DNA from: Chloroflexota bacterium
GTDB taxonomy: Bacteria > Chloroflexota > UBA11872
Direction of reading: 5' to 3'
Assembly: GCA_026707185.1 (NCBI GenBank)
Contig: JAPOXI010000037.1
Coordinates: forward strand, 1 to 58,191
Length of the DNA stretch: 58,191 bases
Part shown: positions 8,691 to 17,308 of the stretch, in pieces
How positions within the stretch are numbered: the first letter of the stretch is position 1
Layout of the letters: each line of letters opens with the position of its first letter
The notes under the pieces: model-generated
What the model saw: only the letters and a program-made list of their open reading frames with translations
Told to the model about the DNA's origin: nothing
Databases searched by the model: none
Made by a program: the position numbers and the translations under genes

Positions 8691-9475
8691 CGAACCCCAA
8701 TCTCCAGGCCAAGGGCTTCGAGGATGGCGAGACGGGCGAACTCCGGCAGCGCGCACTGGCGGCGCCAGCGCCAGGGCTCTCGGGCGAGGCGGTAGGCCCA
8801 CTCCAGGCCGATTCGACGTAAGGGCGCGGGCGCGCGCGGAATCACACCGGCCAGATAGTCCAGGGTCCCGCCGACGCCGATGCCTACCACCGGCGCCAGG
8901 TCGCGCAGATTGCGGTCGAGCCAGAACTCCTGGGCGGGCGCGCCGTAGGCGGCCAGGACAATGTGCGGGCGCGACTGCTGGATTACGGCCTGGGCGTCGG
9001 CATCGCCTTCCGGCCCTGACACGCCGACCATTGTCGCGGGCGGAATGAGCTCGGGATAGCGACGTTGGAGTTCAGCGGCGGCCTGGTCCGCGACGCCGGG
9101 GGCCGCGCCCGCGAGCAGCAGGCGGTAGCCGTGGACGGCGGCCAGCCCGGCCAGGTCGTCCACCAGGTCCACGCCGGTCACCCGCTCGGGCATGGTCAGT
9201 CCGCGCAGACGGGCCGCGGCGACGATGCCCGCGCCGTCAGGGACGTTCAGGCGCGTGCGTTCCAGCAACTCGCCGTAGGCGGGGTCGCGGCGTGCGCGCA
9301 TGACGATTTCGGGGTTGATCGTCACCACGTGCGCTCGGGCGCCGGAAGCCAGCCAGGCGTCGATCCAGGCGACGGTCAGTGCCCGTTCGATGGCGTGGAC
9401 GCGTACGCCGAGGATGCGCGCTTCGAGCTTGTCCAGGTGGGTGTTGGTCGCGCTGGTCGTTGCGGAACTCATCAA
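8687..9475 (-). CDS. WecG/TagA/CpsF family glycosyltransferase
   Basis: A 262-residue enzyme of family GT26, which transfers N-acetylmannosamine-type sugars to a lipid-linked acceptor at the inner membrane face (UDP-ManNAcA in WecG, UDP-ManNAc in TagA). Conserved stretches: VVTINPEIVMRAR (N54), NVPDGAGIV with the catalytic-type D80, RVTGVDLV, AYGAPAQEFWL and GVGGTLDYLAG. The C-terminal RAPAPLRRIGLEWAYRL segment is the membrane-docking appendage. Start is one of two adjacent ATGs. Sits between GT9 and rbsK in the operon; donor sugar not determinable. Confidence 0.9.
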   Translation of the reverse strand: MMSSATTSATNTHLDKLEARILGVRVHAIERALTVAWIDAWLASGARAHVVTINPEIVMRARRDPAYGELLERTRLNVPDGAGIVAAARLRGLTMPERVTGVDLVDDLAGLAAVHGYRLLLAGAAPGVADQAAAELQRRYPELIPPATMVGVSGPEGDADAQAVIQQSRPHIVLAAYGAPAQEFWLDRNLRDLAPVVGIGVGGTLDYLAGVIPRAPAPLRRIGLEWAYRLAREPWRWRRQCALPEFARLAILEALGLEIGVR

Positions 9476-9508
9476 CCTTCTATCCGAGTCCCCATGTTGA
9501 CATAACGG

Positions 9509-10639
9509 TCACGCCCCGCGTTTCGGTGAGGCCATGACTTCCAGCACGGCCTCGCGCACGCGCCGGGGTGAGAGCCACCGCATGCACAGCACGTCGCCGA
9601 AGCGGCATTCCGCCGGACGGTCGAAGTTGTAGCAGGGCCCGCAGGGCAGGTCGACGCGCAGAGCGCGTGATGCCGGGTCGCCAGGCCCATGTACGGCGAT
9701 ATCCGTGGGGCCATGCAGCATGACCACTGGCCGTCCCAGCGCCCGTGCCAGATGTCCGGGTCCGCTGTCCGTCGAAACCACGACATCGGCCGCGGCCAGA
9801 ACGCCTGTGAGCTCGTCGAGCGAGGTGCGACCGGTCAGGTCGCGGATGGCCGCGGATTCCGCCATTCGGTCGGCCGTCGGTCGTGCGTCGGTGAGACCGA
9901 CCGCAGCCAGCGTGCCTACTTCGGGCTCCAGCGCCTGGGCGAGGGTTGCCCAGTGCGCGTCCGGCCAGAGCTTGGCCTCGCCGTGAGCCGCGCCGGGATG
10001 CAGGACGACCAGCGGGCGCGGCAGGTCGGCTGCCGAATCCGACTCGATATCGGGTTCGACGGTCTGCCAGGCTGGATCCGCGTGCCGGATCAGGCGGGTT
10101 GCCAACTCGGCCTCATGGGGGCCGCCGTTGTGACGACGCCCCGGCAGCGCTTCGTCGAAGCTCCAGCGTGGCGCTTCCGCCCGGTAACCGACGCGCCAGC
10201 GCGCGCCGCTCAGCCCGACCACCCCGCCGGCAATTGGCCCGTAAACACTGATGGCCACGTCGAAGCGCCGTCTTCGGACCGATCTCACGGCAGCGGCGGC
10301 GCTCGCCCAGACCCTGGGGTTCAGCGCGGCCGGCCAGTGCGTGACGGCGCCGCCGTCGAACGGGATGACCTCGTCGACGGCCGGGCAGCGCCGGACGATC
10401 GGTTGCCAGGCAGTCGGCGTCATGAACGCCAGGTGGGCATGCGGCCAGCGCTCACGCGCCGCCAGGGCGGCGGAGAGGGCGTTGACGACATCACCCATGA
10501 GGTCGAAGCGCACGATCAGAAGCAGCTTTGGCTCGTCCGGCGGGGCTCGCCGGCCGCCGATGAGCCGGCGCAGGCCAAAGGCCAGCGACAGTGTTATCCA
10601 GAGCCCTCGGCCGAGCCAGCGTCGGACGTGCCGCTTCAT
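9509..10639 (-). CDS. Glycosyltransferase family 9 (heptosyltransferase-like)
   Basis: A 376-residue GT9 protein, the family of ADP-heptose:LPS heptosyltransferases. RFDLMGDVVNALSA near residues 44-57 is the N-terminal acceptor loop, VVLHPGAA (about 211-218) starts the donor domain, and STDSGPGHLARALGRP (289-304) is the family signature. A C-terminal cysteine group (C333, C336, C345, C352) occurs in many GT9 enzymes. No lipid A or heptose-biosynthesis genes are in view, so the acceptor is probably another glycan. Its ATG overlaps the DUF1992 stop as ATGA. Confidence 0.9.
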   Translation of the reverse strand: MKRHVRRWLGRGLWITLSLAFGLRRLIGGRRAPPDEPKLLLIVRFDLMGDVVNALSAALAARERWPHAHLAFMTPTAWQPIVRRCPAVDEVIPFDGGAVTHWPAALNPRVWASAAAAVRSVRRRRFDVAISVYGPIAGGVVGLSGARWRVGYRAEAPRWSFDEALPGRRHNGGPHEAELATRLIRHADPAWQTVEPDIESDSAADLPRPLVVLHPGAAHGEAKLWPDAHWATLAQALEPEVGTLAAVGLTDARPTADRMAESAAIRDLTGRTSLDELTGVLAAADVVVSTDSGPGHLARALGRPVVMLHGPTDIAVHGPGDPASRALRVDLPCGPCYNFDRPAECRFGDVLCMRWLSPRRVREAVLEVMASPKRGA

Positions 10640-11151
10640 TGCTGACGTTCGGACCCGTGCTCGTCAGGCCAGGGCCAGATGGCATCGAAGCGCCTTCGGA
10701 ACGACGACGGCCGGAACATCACGCGCGGCGCCCCGTCCGGCGCTGTGGCCGCAAGCTTGTCGACGTTTTGCCGAGTCTGATCAAGGATGCTGTCGAATTC
10801 GCGTCGCTGCCGCTGGTGCACGGCTCGCGCGCTGGCGAACGCGTCTTTGAAGTCCGCCGCGCGCCCGGTCGCGAATGACTCACGGAGTTGGCGCATCCGG
10901 CGTTCGTGCCGAGCGAGTTGGCGCCGAAGTGTCTCCAGTCCCTGTTCCACCTCGGCGGCCAATGCGATCCACGGCGGCGACACACTCGCATCGCGCATCA
11001 CCCTGAAAGCCAGCCGAAGGTCGGCCGGAACGTTGGGATCGTCCGGTGTCAGCGCCAGCGGTTTTCCTCGGCCGGACGCGCGCTCGAACAACCCGGATGC
11101 GGCGGCATCGTCCAACTGGCGACGGGCACGGCGGTCGGTGGGCGTATCCAT
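10636..11151 (-). CDS. DUF1992 (DnaJ-homologue subfamily C member 28-like) protein
   Basis: A 171-residue, highly charged helical protein. The N-terminal AAASGLFERASGRGKPLAL and the following AFRVMRDASVSPPWIALA match the DUF1992 consensus (a GxGKPL turn, then an LK-x-A-G-x-x-PPW-type helix). The rest is long, probably coiled-coil helix rich in R, Q and E. It has no J domain; the family name comes from animal DNAJC28. The bacterial function is unknown. It lies between folC (two-base gap) and the GT9 gene (four-base overlap), so it is cotranscribed with both. Confidence 0.8.
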   Translation of the reverse strand: MDTPTDRRARRQLDDAAASGLFERASGRGKPLALTPDDPNVPADLRLAFRVMRDASVSPPWIALAAEVEQGLETLRRQLARHERRMRQLRESFATGRAADFKDAFASARAVHQRQRREFDSILDQTRQNVDKLAATAPDGAPRVMFRPSSFRRRFDAIWPWPDEHGSERQQ

Positions 11152-11153
11152 GT

Positions 11154-12509
11154 CTACGAGCCGGTCAAAACGGGAGGATCGACGTCAACGGGAATGCCGG
11201 CCGCGGCCCGCACATCAGCGGCAACGGCCAGGCTACCGGTCGCCAGCACGGCTTGCCCCGGACTGACAATCTCGCGCGCCCGGGCGAGAGCCGCAGCGGC
11301 GTCGGGTGCCGTCGCGGCGTTTGCTACGTGATGCACCTGGCCCAATGCGTCCCCGGCCTTCAGCCCGCGCGGGTGTCCGGGTTCGATCACGATCAATTCT
11401 GTCGCGAAGGGACGTAACGCCTCCGTCATTCGTCGCACCGACTTGTCGCGCAGCGCGCCGAAAATTACCGGGCCGCACCGCATGTCCAGTTGCTGCCGCA
11501 AGGTCGTCACTACAACGTCAACGGCTTCGGCCGTGTGAGCGCCATCCACCACAACGGGCGGATCGCGACCCACGAGTTCCAGGCGGCCTGGCCAGCGCAC
11601 GGCCCCGAATCCAGCCCGGATCGCGTCGCGAGGGATGGCCACGCCCCTGTCCCCGAGAGCTCGGCAGATTGCATACGCCAGCCCGGCGTTTCGCGCCTGG
11701 TGGGGGCCCGCCAGCCCCAATGGGAGCGCGTCTCCGGAGTGCGGGTCCCGGGCAACGGTCGTCGCGCGGTCGTCGCGCCAGCAAGCGCCCGGCTCGGTTT
11801 GCAACGCTGGCGCAACGCGAACGTCAGCACCGGCGTCCTCGGCCACGTGTCGAATGGCGTTCAGGACGTCAGGCGACTGGTCACTGACGAGCATCGGCAC
11901 AGCAGGTTTGGCTATGGCAGCTTTCTCCCTGGCGATTTCCGGCAGCGTGTCGCCCAGCAGGCGCGTGTGCTCGCGCACGATCGTGCTCACCGCCGTGACA
12001 TCGGGTGTCACCGCATTCGTCGCGTCAAGTCGTCCACCCAGACCGACTTCCAGGACTGCCAGATCAACACCCTCCATTCGGAACCACGCGAGGGCCATCG
12101 CCGTACTGATTTCGAACGTGGTGGGTAGGCCGGACGTTTCGCCCCTGGTTCGCTCCACCGCGACCTGCAACCGTTCGACGAGATGCACGAACGCCTTCTG
12201 GTCAATCGGCCGCCCGTCGATCTGAAAGCGCTCGCGGAAACTGTGCAGGTGCGGCTGGGTGTACAGCCCGCTGCGCAGGCCCGCGGCCTCCGCGGCCGAT
12301 GCCACCAGGGCACACACGCTGCCTTTGCCCTTGCTCCCGGCAACGTGAACGATTCGAAGTCCGGCGTGCGGGTTGCCGAGCACGTCCAGCAGTCGGGCCG
12401 TGCGTTGCAGTCCGCGTTCGAACGGCGGGCCGCCGCCGATCCCGGCATCGCGTTCAAAGTCGGCGTAGCCGTACAGCCAGCCCAGCGCGTCGGCGTACGT
12501 CCGGTGCAT
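11154..12509 (-). CDS. folC: Bifunctional folylpolyglutamate/dihydrofolate synthase
   Basis: A 451-residue Mur-ligase-like enzyme that adds glutamate to dihydropteroate and then to folates, using ATP. The P-loop is GSKGKGSV at 58-65, and LEVGLGGRLDATN is the folylpolyglutamate synthase signature 2 region. DPHSGDALPLGLAG and VVDGAHTAEAV (the C-domain equivalent of DGAHNP) follow. Starts on ATG seven bases after the folK stop. Pairs with folK as the folate end of the operon; folP, folE and folB are not nearby. Confidence 0.93.
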   Translation of the reverse strand: MHRTYADALGWLYGYADFERDAGIGGGPPFERGLQRTARLLDVLGNPHAGLRIVHVAGSKGKGSVCALVASAAEAAGLRSGLYTQPHLHSFRERFQIDGRPIDQKAFVHLVERLQVAVERTRGETSGLPTTFEISTAMALAWFRMEGVDLAVLEVGLGGRLDATNAVTPDVTAVSTIVREHTRLLGDTLPEIAREKAAIAKPAVPMLVSDQSPDVLNAIRHVAEDAGADVRVAPALQTEPGACWRDDRATTVARDPHSGDALPLGLAGPHQARNAGLAYAICRALGDRGVAIPRDAIRAGFGAVRWPGRLELVGRDPPVVVDGAHTAEAVDVVVTTLRQQLDMRCGPVIFGALRDKSVRRMTEALRPFATELIVIEPGHPRGLKAGDALGQVHHVANAATAPDAAAALARAREIVSPGQAVLATGSLAVAADVRAAAGIPVDVDPPVLTGS

Positions 12510-12516
12510 CGGTCAG

Positions 12517-13020
12517 CTATCGCGTCGCGGCCAGCGACGCAGGCGGCAATACCCGGGCAACTCCCGCGCGGCCGACGTGCCCGGCCAACGTGCGCACCGT
12601 GGCGTCGGCGCCCGGGAGGGTCAGGTCCGCGGCTACATCCGCCAACGGCGCCAGCACAAAGCCTCGCTTGGCAAACGCGTGGTGTGGAATACGAAGACGA
12701 GTTGTGGCAACGACCAGGTCGCCGAACGCAATGATGTCCAGATCCAGCTGACGGGGTCCCAGCGTGGGACCGGGACGTCGCCCAGCGGCACACTCCAGCG
12801 ACTTGGCCAGGAAAAAGAAGCGTTGCGGACCGATGCTCGCTTCTCCGCGCACCGCGGCGTTGAGAAACGCCGGCTGGGTGAGCACTCCGACGGGAGCCGT
12901 CTCATAGACAGCCGAGACCTCAAGGTGGCGGAGCACCGGCCGCAGGCCGTCCACCGCCTTGCGAAGATGCCCCAGCCGATCGCCGACATTCGAGCCAAGC
13001 CCGATCAGCACGTCAGACAT
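12517..13020 (-). CDS. folK: HPPK (6-hydroxymethyl-7,8-dihydropterin pyrophosphokinase)
   Basis: A 167-residue cytoplasmic kinase that transfers pyrophosphate from ATP to hydroxymethyl-dihydropterin in folate synthesis. IGLGSNVGDR (6-15) is the N-terminal strand-loop, ETAPVGVLTQPAFLNA the pterin site, and GPRQLDLDII (88-97) the signature holding Mg-binding D93 and D95; a Q replaces the usual T/S before LDLD. I start at the ATG nine bases inside the longest frame, giving the usual short M-S-D-V-L-I-G lead. First gene of the minus-strand operon that ends with the SDR pair. Confidence 0.93.
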   Translation of the reverse strand: MSDVLIGLGSNVGDRLGHLRKAVDGLRPVLRHLEVSAVYETAPVGVLTQPAFLNAAVRGEASIGPQRFFFLAKSLECAAGRRPGPTLGPRQLDLDIIAFGDLVVATTRLRIPHHAFAKRGFVLAPLADVAADLTLPGADATVRTLAGHVGRAGVARVLPPASLAATR

Positions 13021-13228
13021 GCCACGCATCGTACGTTGGCCGGCTGTCAGTCAGCCGAGACGATTGGCGCCGAAACGTGCCAACTGCCTGGCGGCTGGTT
13101 AGGCTCACCGGTTTGCGAAACAACATACGATCTTGGCCGTTTCTTTGACATGGCACACCTAACGTGATGCGCCACGCGCGTTGCGCCGAACGCGAAATGC
13201 CGGGCGCAGGTTGCTCGCGAATGCGCGT

Positions 13229-15085
13229 ATGACGGCCTCGGTCCCACGCGGGATCTGGCGAGGTGGATGGACCTCGCCGGCCGCTGCGAGTCTCGCGCTG
13301 GCGCCGGTGCTGGTTCTGCTGCCGGTCGCCCTGGTCGCCACCGAAGTTTTCTGGATCCGCTTCGTGCCGCTGGCAGTCGCGGGCGTGCTGGCATCCGGAG
13401 CCCTGACGATGCTGCGCCTGCGGCGGTCGGGTGACCGCCGCAAGGAAACTGCGCTCGCCGCCGCGGCCATGAGTGTTGGCACGGCGAGCGTGGTTGTTCA
13501 GGCGGGCTTCCCGGTCGCGGTTGCGCTTGTGGTGCTGATCGGTCCGCTTGCTGTGGCCGCAGTCCTGTGGCGCGCCCGGGGCGCGTCTGGCGCCGGCGAT
13601 CACCCGGGCGTCATCGGCCGCCTGGCGTCCGGCCGAAGGCTGCCGGCCGGTCCGGCGGCCACGGTCGTCATGTGCGCTGCGGTGGTCGGCCTGGCCGTCG
13701 CCGCAAGTACGTCTGGCCTGGTGCCCATGCTGGCGCTGACGGCTCTCCTTGGTCTGCTCGTGGGCGCCTGCTTGTTGCGGATGGCATTGCCGACACTCGA
13801 GGCGCGTTCCTCGACCGCCGTACTGGCTGCGCTGGCAATCGCCGCCGTGCCGTTTCGCGGCCTGGCCGAGATCCAGGTTGGCGGAATCGCGCTCGGACCC
13901 ACCGAAGTGCTGCTGGTCGCCGCTGTCGCCGTGTGGCTGACAGGGCGCGACGCCAGACGTGGGCCAGCGCTGCCGGCGCTTGCCGCCGGCATGCTGGCAT
14001 TTGCCGGATGGCTCGTGCTCACCGCCCTTGCCGCAGTCAATCCTGCGCTCGTCCTGAAAGAAGTCCTCAAATGGACCCAGATTGCCGTCGCCCTCGTGGT
14101 CCTGGCGGACGTCATGCACGAGCCTGGGGCCCGGCGGATGGTGGCCTGGACCGTCGGCACGGCCGTTCTGGCGCAGGCGGGACTAGGGCTCGTGCAAACG
14201 GCCCTGCAGGCCGGGCCCGTCGGTCTTGTGGTGGGCGGCGTCCTGCGCGCCTTCGGCACCTTCGACCAGCCCAACCCCTACGGCGGGTACCTGGGCATTC
14301 ACGTCCCGCTGGTACTGGCCGCGGCAATCTACGCGCGTGGCTCGCGTCGACGCTGGCTGATATTGCTGGGAATCGTCCTCCTGATGGCCGTTGCGGCCAG
14401 CCGATCGCGCGGCGCCTGGCTGGGCATCGGCGCGAGTTCGCTTGTGGTTGTCCTGGCTGCCGGGCATCGCACACGGCCCTGGGCCCGCGCCGCGCTGGGC
14501 GCGCTTGCCGTGGGAGTCCTCGCGTTTGCACTGGCGGCTCTGGTTGGGATCTTCGATCGCACGTTGCCGCCGGACATCGAGCGGACGATTCAAGGGGCGC
14601 ATCCGGTGGAGGATGCCGTGCGCCACAGGGCTCACCACGACTTCGCCATCGCTCAGCGGGTGGCGCACTGGGCGGCCGGCTGGCGGATGTTTAAGGACCG
14701 GCCGTTGCTTGGCGTGGGAGCCGGCAACTTTGATGATGCCTACCGAACCTACGCGCTCCACCCCTTCGACGAACCGCTCGGGCATGCGCACAATGTCGTT
14801 CTTAACTTCGGCGCCGAGGCTGGCCTGCTTGGCATGCTCATGTTTGCCGGTCTCAGCCTGTGGGCGTTCTGGACCGCGGTGACCGCCGTGCGTCGCGCAC
14901 GCGGCGCGACGATCGAATGGAGTGTCGTCGGTGCATTGGGCGCCCTGGTTGGGTTCGCGATCCACAATTTGGTGGACAGCCTGTTTGTGAGCGGAATGGG
15001 CATCGTGTTTGCCTTGATCCTGTCGCTTGCCCTGGCGGCGCGCCCTCGCGACCTGACGTCACAGCTTCCGCGAGCCGCGTCGTGA
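13229..15085 (+). CDS. O-antigen ligase/polymerase-like membrane protein (Wzy_C family)
   Basis: A 618-residue polytopic protein with roughly 12-14 hydrophobic helices. The O-antigen ligase (WaaL/Wzy_C, PF04932) hallmarks are present: a membrane-edge SRSRGAWLGIGA, a large extracytoplasmic loop with DIERTIQGAHPVEDA and RVAHWAAGWRMF, then LGVGAGNF and GHAHNVVLNFGAEAGLLG. Such proteins join or polymerise lipid-linked glycans on the outer membrane face. I chose the ATG of MTASVPRG rather than one 16 codons earlier. Heads the plus-strand glycan operon; the next gene overlaps as GTGA. A TTGACA hexamer upstream has no matching -10. Confidence 0.85.
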   Translation: MTASVPRGIWRGGWTSPAAASLALAPVLVLLPVALVATEVFWIRFVPLAVAGVLASGALTMLRLRRSGDRRKETALAAAAMSVGTASVVVQAGFPVAVALVVLIGPLAVAAVLWRARGASGAGDHPGVIGRLASGRRLPAGPAATVVMCAAVVGLAVAASTSGLVPMLALTALLGLLVGACLLRMALPTLEARSSTAVLAALAIAAVPFRGLAEIQVGGIALGPTEVLLVAAVAVWLTGRDARRGPALPALAAGMLAFAGWLVLTALAAVNPALVLKEVLKWTQIAVALVVLADVMHEPGARRMVAWTVGTAVLAQAGLGLVQTALQAGPVGLVVGGVLRAFGTFDQPNPYGGYLGIHVPLVLAAAIYARGSRRRWLILLGIVLLMAVAASRSRGAWLGIGASSLVVVLAAGHRTRPWARAALGALAVGVLAFALAALVGIFDRTLPPDIERTIQGAHPVEDAVRHRAHHDFAIAQRVAHWAAGWRMFKDRPLLGVGAGNFDDAYRTYALHPFDEPLGHAHNVVLNFGAEAGLLGMLMFAGLSLWAFWTAVTAVRRARGATIEWSVVGALGALVGFAIHNLVDSLFVSGMGIVFALILSLALAARPRDLTSQLPRAAS

Positions 15086-16107
15086 CCGCCAACTCGGGAC
15101 GCGAAACCGAAGCCGTTCCCGAACCCTCACGGACGGATCTTCGGCGCCGCTTTCTCAGCTCGCGCACGCTGATCAGCTTTGCGGTGGCCGGCGCGTTGCT
15201 GGCGCTTACCTGGATCCTGGCGGACCTGCGGCTCGAGGACATTGTGTCGCGCATCCGGTCGGCCAATCCGTGGCTGATCGTGCTGGCCTACGTGGTCTTT
15301 GCGCTCACGTTTCCGATCCGCACCCTCAGGTGGCGCATCCTGCTCACCAACGCGGTGCACAGGGAAGATGTCACTCCGCACTACCGGATGCGAGATCTCG
15401 CGCAGATCCTCTATATCTCGTGGTTCGCGAATGGCGTGGTGCCGGCCAAGCTCGGCGATATCTATCGGGCGTACATGGCGCGGGCGAACTATGGAACATC
15501 GCTGACCCGCACCCTGGGGACCATCTTTTCCGAGCGCGTATTCGACGTGGGTGCGCTGATCATCATGGTCATGGCATCCGCCGCCTGGATCGCACGGTCG
15601 CCCGAGACCAGCGAGGACGTGGGTCGAATCCTGGCCATCGCGGCGCTGGCGCTGGCCGTGCTGGCGTTGGGCGTCTTGTTCCTGTTGGTGTTTGGCACGC
15701 CGATCTTCGCGCGCTTGCCCCAGTCGGCAGCCGCGATCTACGAGCGCTTTCACAGCGGCGTCTTCGATAGTTGGACCTGGCGCACCGGACCATTTCTGTG
15801 GCTGGCCAGCTTCGCGATCTGGTCGATTGAAATGCTGCGCCTGGCCATTGTGATGCGGGCGCTCGGCCTGGAGTTGAACCCGGCGGAGATTGTGTTCGTG
15901 GGCACGGCGGCGTCGCTGCTCCTGGCGGTGCCGACGCCGGGCGGGCTGGGCGCCGTCGAGGGTGGCCTGCTGGGCCTGATGCGGCTGATTGGCGTTGGGG
16001 GCGGTGTGGCTGGGGCGGTCGCGATTGTCGACCGGGTCATCACCTATTGGTCGGTCATCCTGACCGGCGGCTTCCTGTTCGTGCTCACTCGCCTCAAACG
16101 ACGGTAG
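15082..16107 (+). CDS. Lysylphosphatidylglycerol synthetase TM-region/UPF0104 flippase-like protein
   Basis: A 341-residue polytopic protein of the family related to the MprF flippase domain and AglD-type proteins. Signature stretches are LRWRILL after TM2, NGVVPAKLGDIYRAYMARA, TIFSERVFD and LAVPTPGGLGAVEGGLLGL. Family members move or help assemble lipid-linked sugars or aminoacyl lipids across the membrane; the substrate here is unknown. It starts at GTG overlapping the previous stop (GTGA); the longer upstream frame is a shadow. Its place between an O-antigen-ligase-like protein and glycosyltransferases suggests a role in glycolipid translocation. Confidence 0.85.
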   Translation: MTANSGRETEAVPEPSRTDLRRRFLSSRTLISFAVAGALLALTWILADLRLEDIVSRIRSANPWLIVLAYVVFALTFPIRTLRWRILLTNAVHREDVTPHYRMRDLAQILYISWFANGVVPAKLGDIYRAYMARANYGTSLTRTLGTIFSERVFDVGALIIMVMASAAWIARSPETSEDVGRILAIAALALAVLALGVLFLLVFGTPIFARLPQSAAAIYERFHSGVFDSWTWRTGPFLWLASFAIWSIEMLRLAIVMRALGLELNPAEIVFVGTAASLLLAVPTPGGLGAVEGGLLGLMRLIGVGGGVAGAVAIVDRVITYWSVILTGGFLFVLTRLKRR

Positions 16108-16109
16108 CC

Positions 16110-17288
16110 GTGCGCGTCGCGATTGACATTACCGCCGCCGCGACGCAACAGGCCGGAATCGGCCGCTCCGTGCGAGAGCTCGTCAATGCGCTCGTTGTCC
16201 AGCCCGACCGTCCCGACCTCACGCTCGTGTACACCCGTCGCGGCCCGTCGCCGGCCGCGGACGCGTTGTCCGTCCACGAACGCGTCCGTGTTCGCCGCAT
16301 CCCGGTGAGTCCACGCATTGCGCTGGCCGCCTGGTTCAAGGCGCGGGCGCCGTTGCCGGGAGAGGCGATGGCGGGGCGCGCGAACGTATTCCACGGCCCG
16401 GACTTCACGCTTCCGCCGTTGGTGGCCTCCCACGGCGTGGTCACCGTCCATGACCTGTCGTACGTCATCCGTCCGCAAGATGCCCACCCGCGACAGCGTC
16501 GGTTCCTGGAAAAGGCAGTGCCGAAATCCATTGATCGCGCCCGACTTGTGATCGCGGTCTCAGAAGCGACGCGACGCGATCTCATGCAGCGCTACGGCGT
16601 ACGCCCGCATCGGATACGCGTCGTGCCAAATGCGGTGCCGGATTGGTTCGGGCCGATCGCGGATGACGAGGAACTGGCGGCCGTTCGGCGGCGGCTTGGC
16701 CTGCCCGAGCGCTTCGTGCTCTCCGTCGGCACCATCCAACCGCGCAAGAACATCGCGGGTCTGGCTCGTGCCGTCGCGCTGGCGTCCGCGCGAACTGGTT
16801 CGCCCGCCGTCGAACACGTGCATGCCGGCGGCGAGGGCTGGCTCTGCGACCAGGTCTACGCGGCAATCGAGCAGGCCGGCGACCGCGTCCGCTTTGTGGG
16901 TCGGGTGGACGATCAGACGCTGCGCGCCCTCTATTCGTTGGCCTCCGCGTACGCCTATCCGAGCCACGGCGAAGGGTTCGGCATCACCATCCTGGAAGCG
17001 TTCGCCTGTGGGTGTCCCGTGCTGACCTCGGATACGCCGGCCACCATCGAAGTGGCGGCCGGCGGCGCGCTGGCCCTGGATCCGGAGGATCCGGAAGCAT
17101 TGGCGGACGGACTGATCACGCTTCTCACGGACGAGACGGCACGTGATGATCTCGTCGAGCGCGGGCAGCAGCGGCGGTGGGACTTCTCCTGGCGCCAATC
17201 CGCGCGCCGCCTGTTGGAGGTCTATCGCGAGGCGGCCGCTGGACCGCCCGCGCCGCCCGTACCGGCGCAAACGAGGGCGGCTGGCTAG
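16110..17288 (+). CDS. GT4 family glycosyltransferase
   Basis: A 392-residue GT-B retaining glycosyltransferase. It starts at GTG two bases after the previous stop, giving VRVAIDITAAATQQAGIGR, a typical GT4 N-terminus with the acceptor-side glycine loop. VVTVHDLSYVIRP, AVSEATRRDL and VVPNAVPD lie in the N-domain; SVGTIQPRKN opens the donor domain, and PSHGEGFGITILEAFACG carries the E-x7-E-type nucleotide-sugar site. Mannosyl- or rhamnosyl-type enzymes look like this but donor and acceptor are not readable. Cytoplasmic, membrane-peripheral role in the glycan operon. Confidence 0.9.
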   Translation: MRVAIDITAAATQQAGIGRSVRELVNALVVQPDRPDLTLVYTRRGPSPAADALSVHERVRVRRIPVSPRIALAAWFKARAPLPGEAMAGRANVFHGPDFTLPPLVASHGVVTVHDLSYVIRPQDAHPRQRRFLEKAVPKSIDRARLVIAVSEATRRDLMQRYGVRPHRIRVVPNAVPDWFGPIADDEELAAVRRRLGLPERFVLSVGTIQPRKNIAGLARAVALASARTGSPAVEHVHAGGEGWLCDQVYAAIEQAGDRVRFVGRVDDQTLRALYSLASAYAYPSHGEGFGITILEAFACGCPVLTSDTPATIEVAAGGALALDPEDPEALADGLITLLTDETARDDLVERGQQRRWDFSWRQSARRLLEVYREAAAGPPAPPVPAQTRAAG

Positions 17289-17308
17289 AATGCGGCGGAG
17301 CGCCCGCG

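Noticed and set aside
13146..13151. TTGACA as the -35 box of the O-antigen-ligase-like gene
   Set aside because: No acceptable -10 hexamer 16-18 bases downstream (the sequence there is GC-rich), so it is not reported as a promoter.
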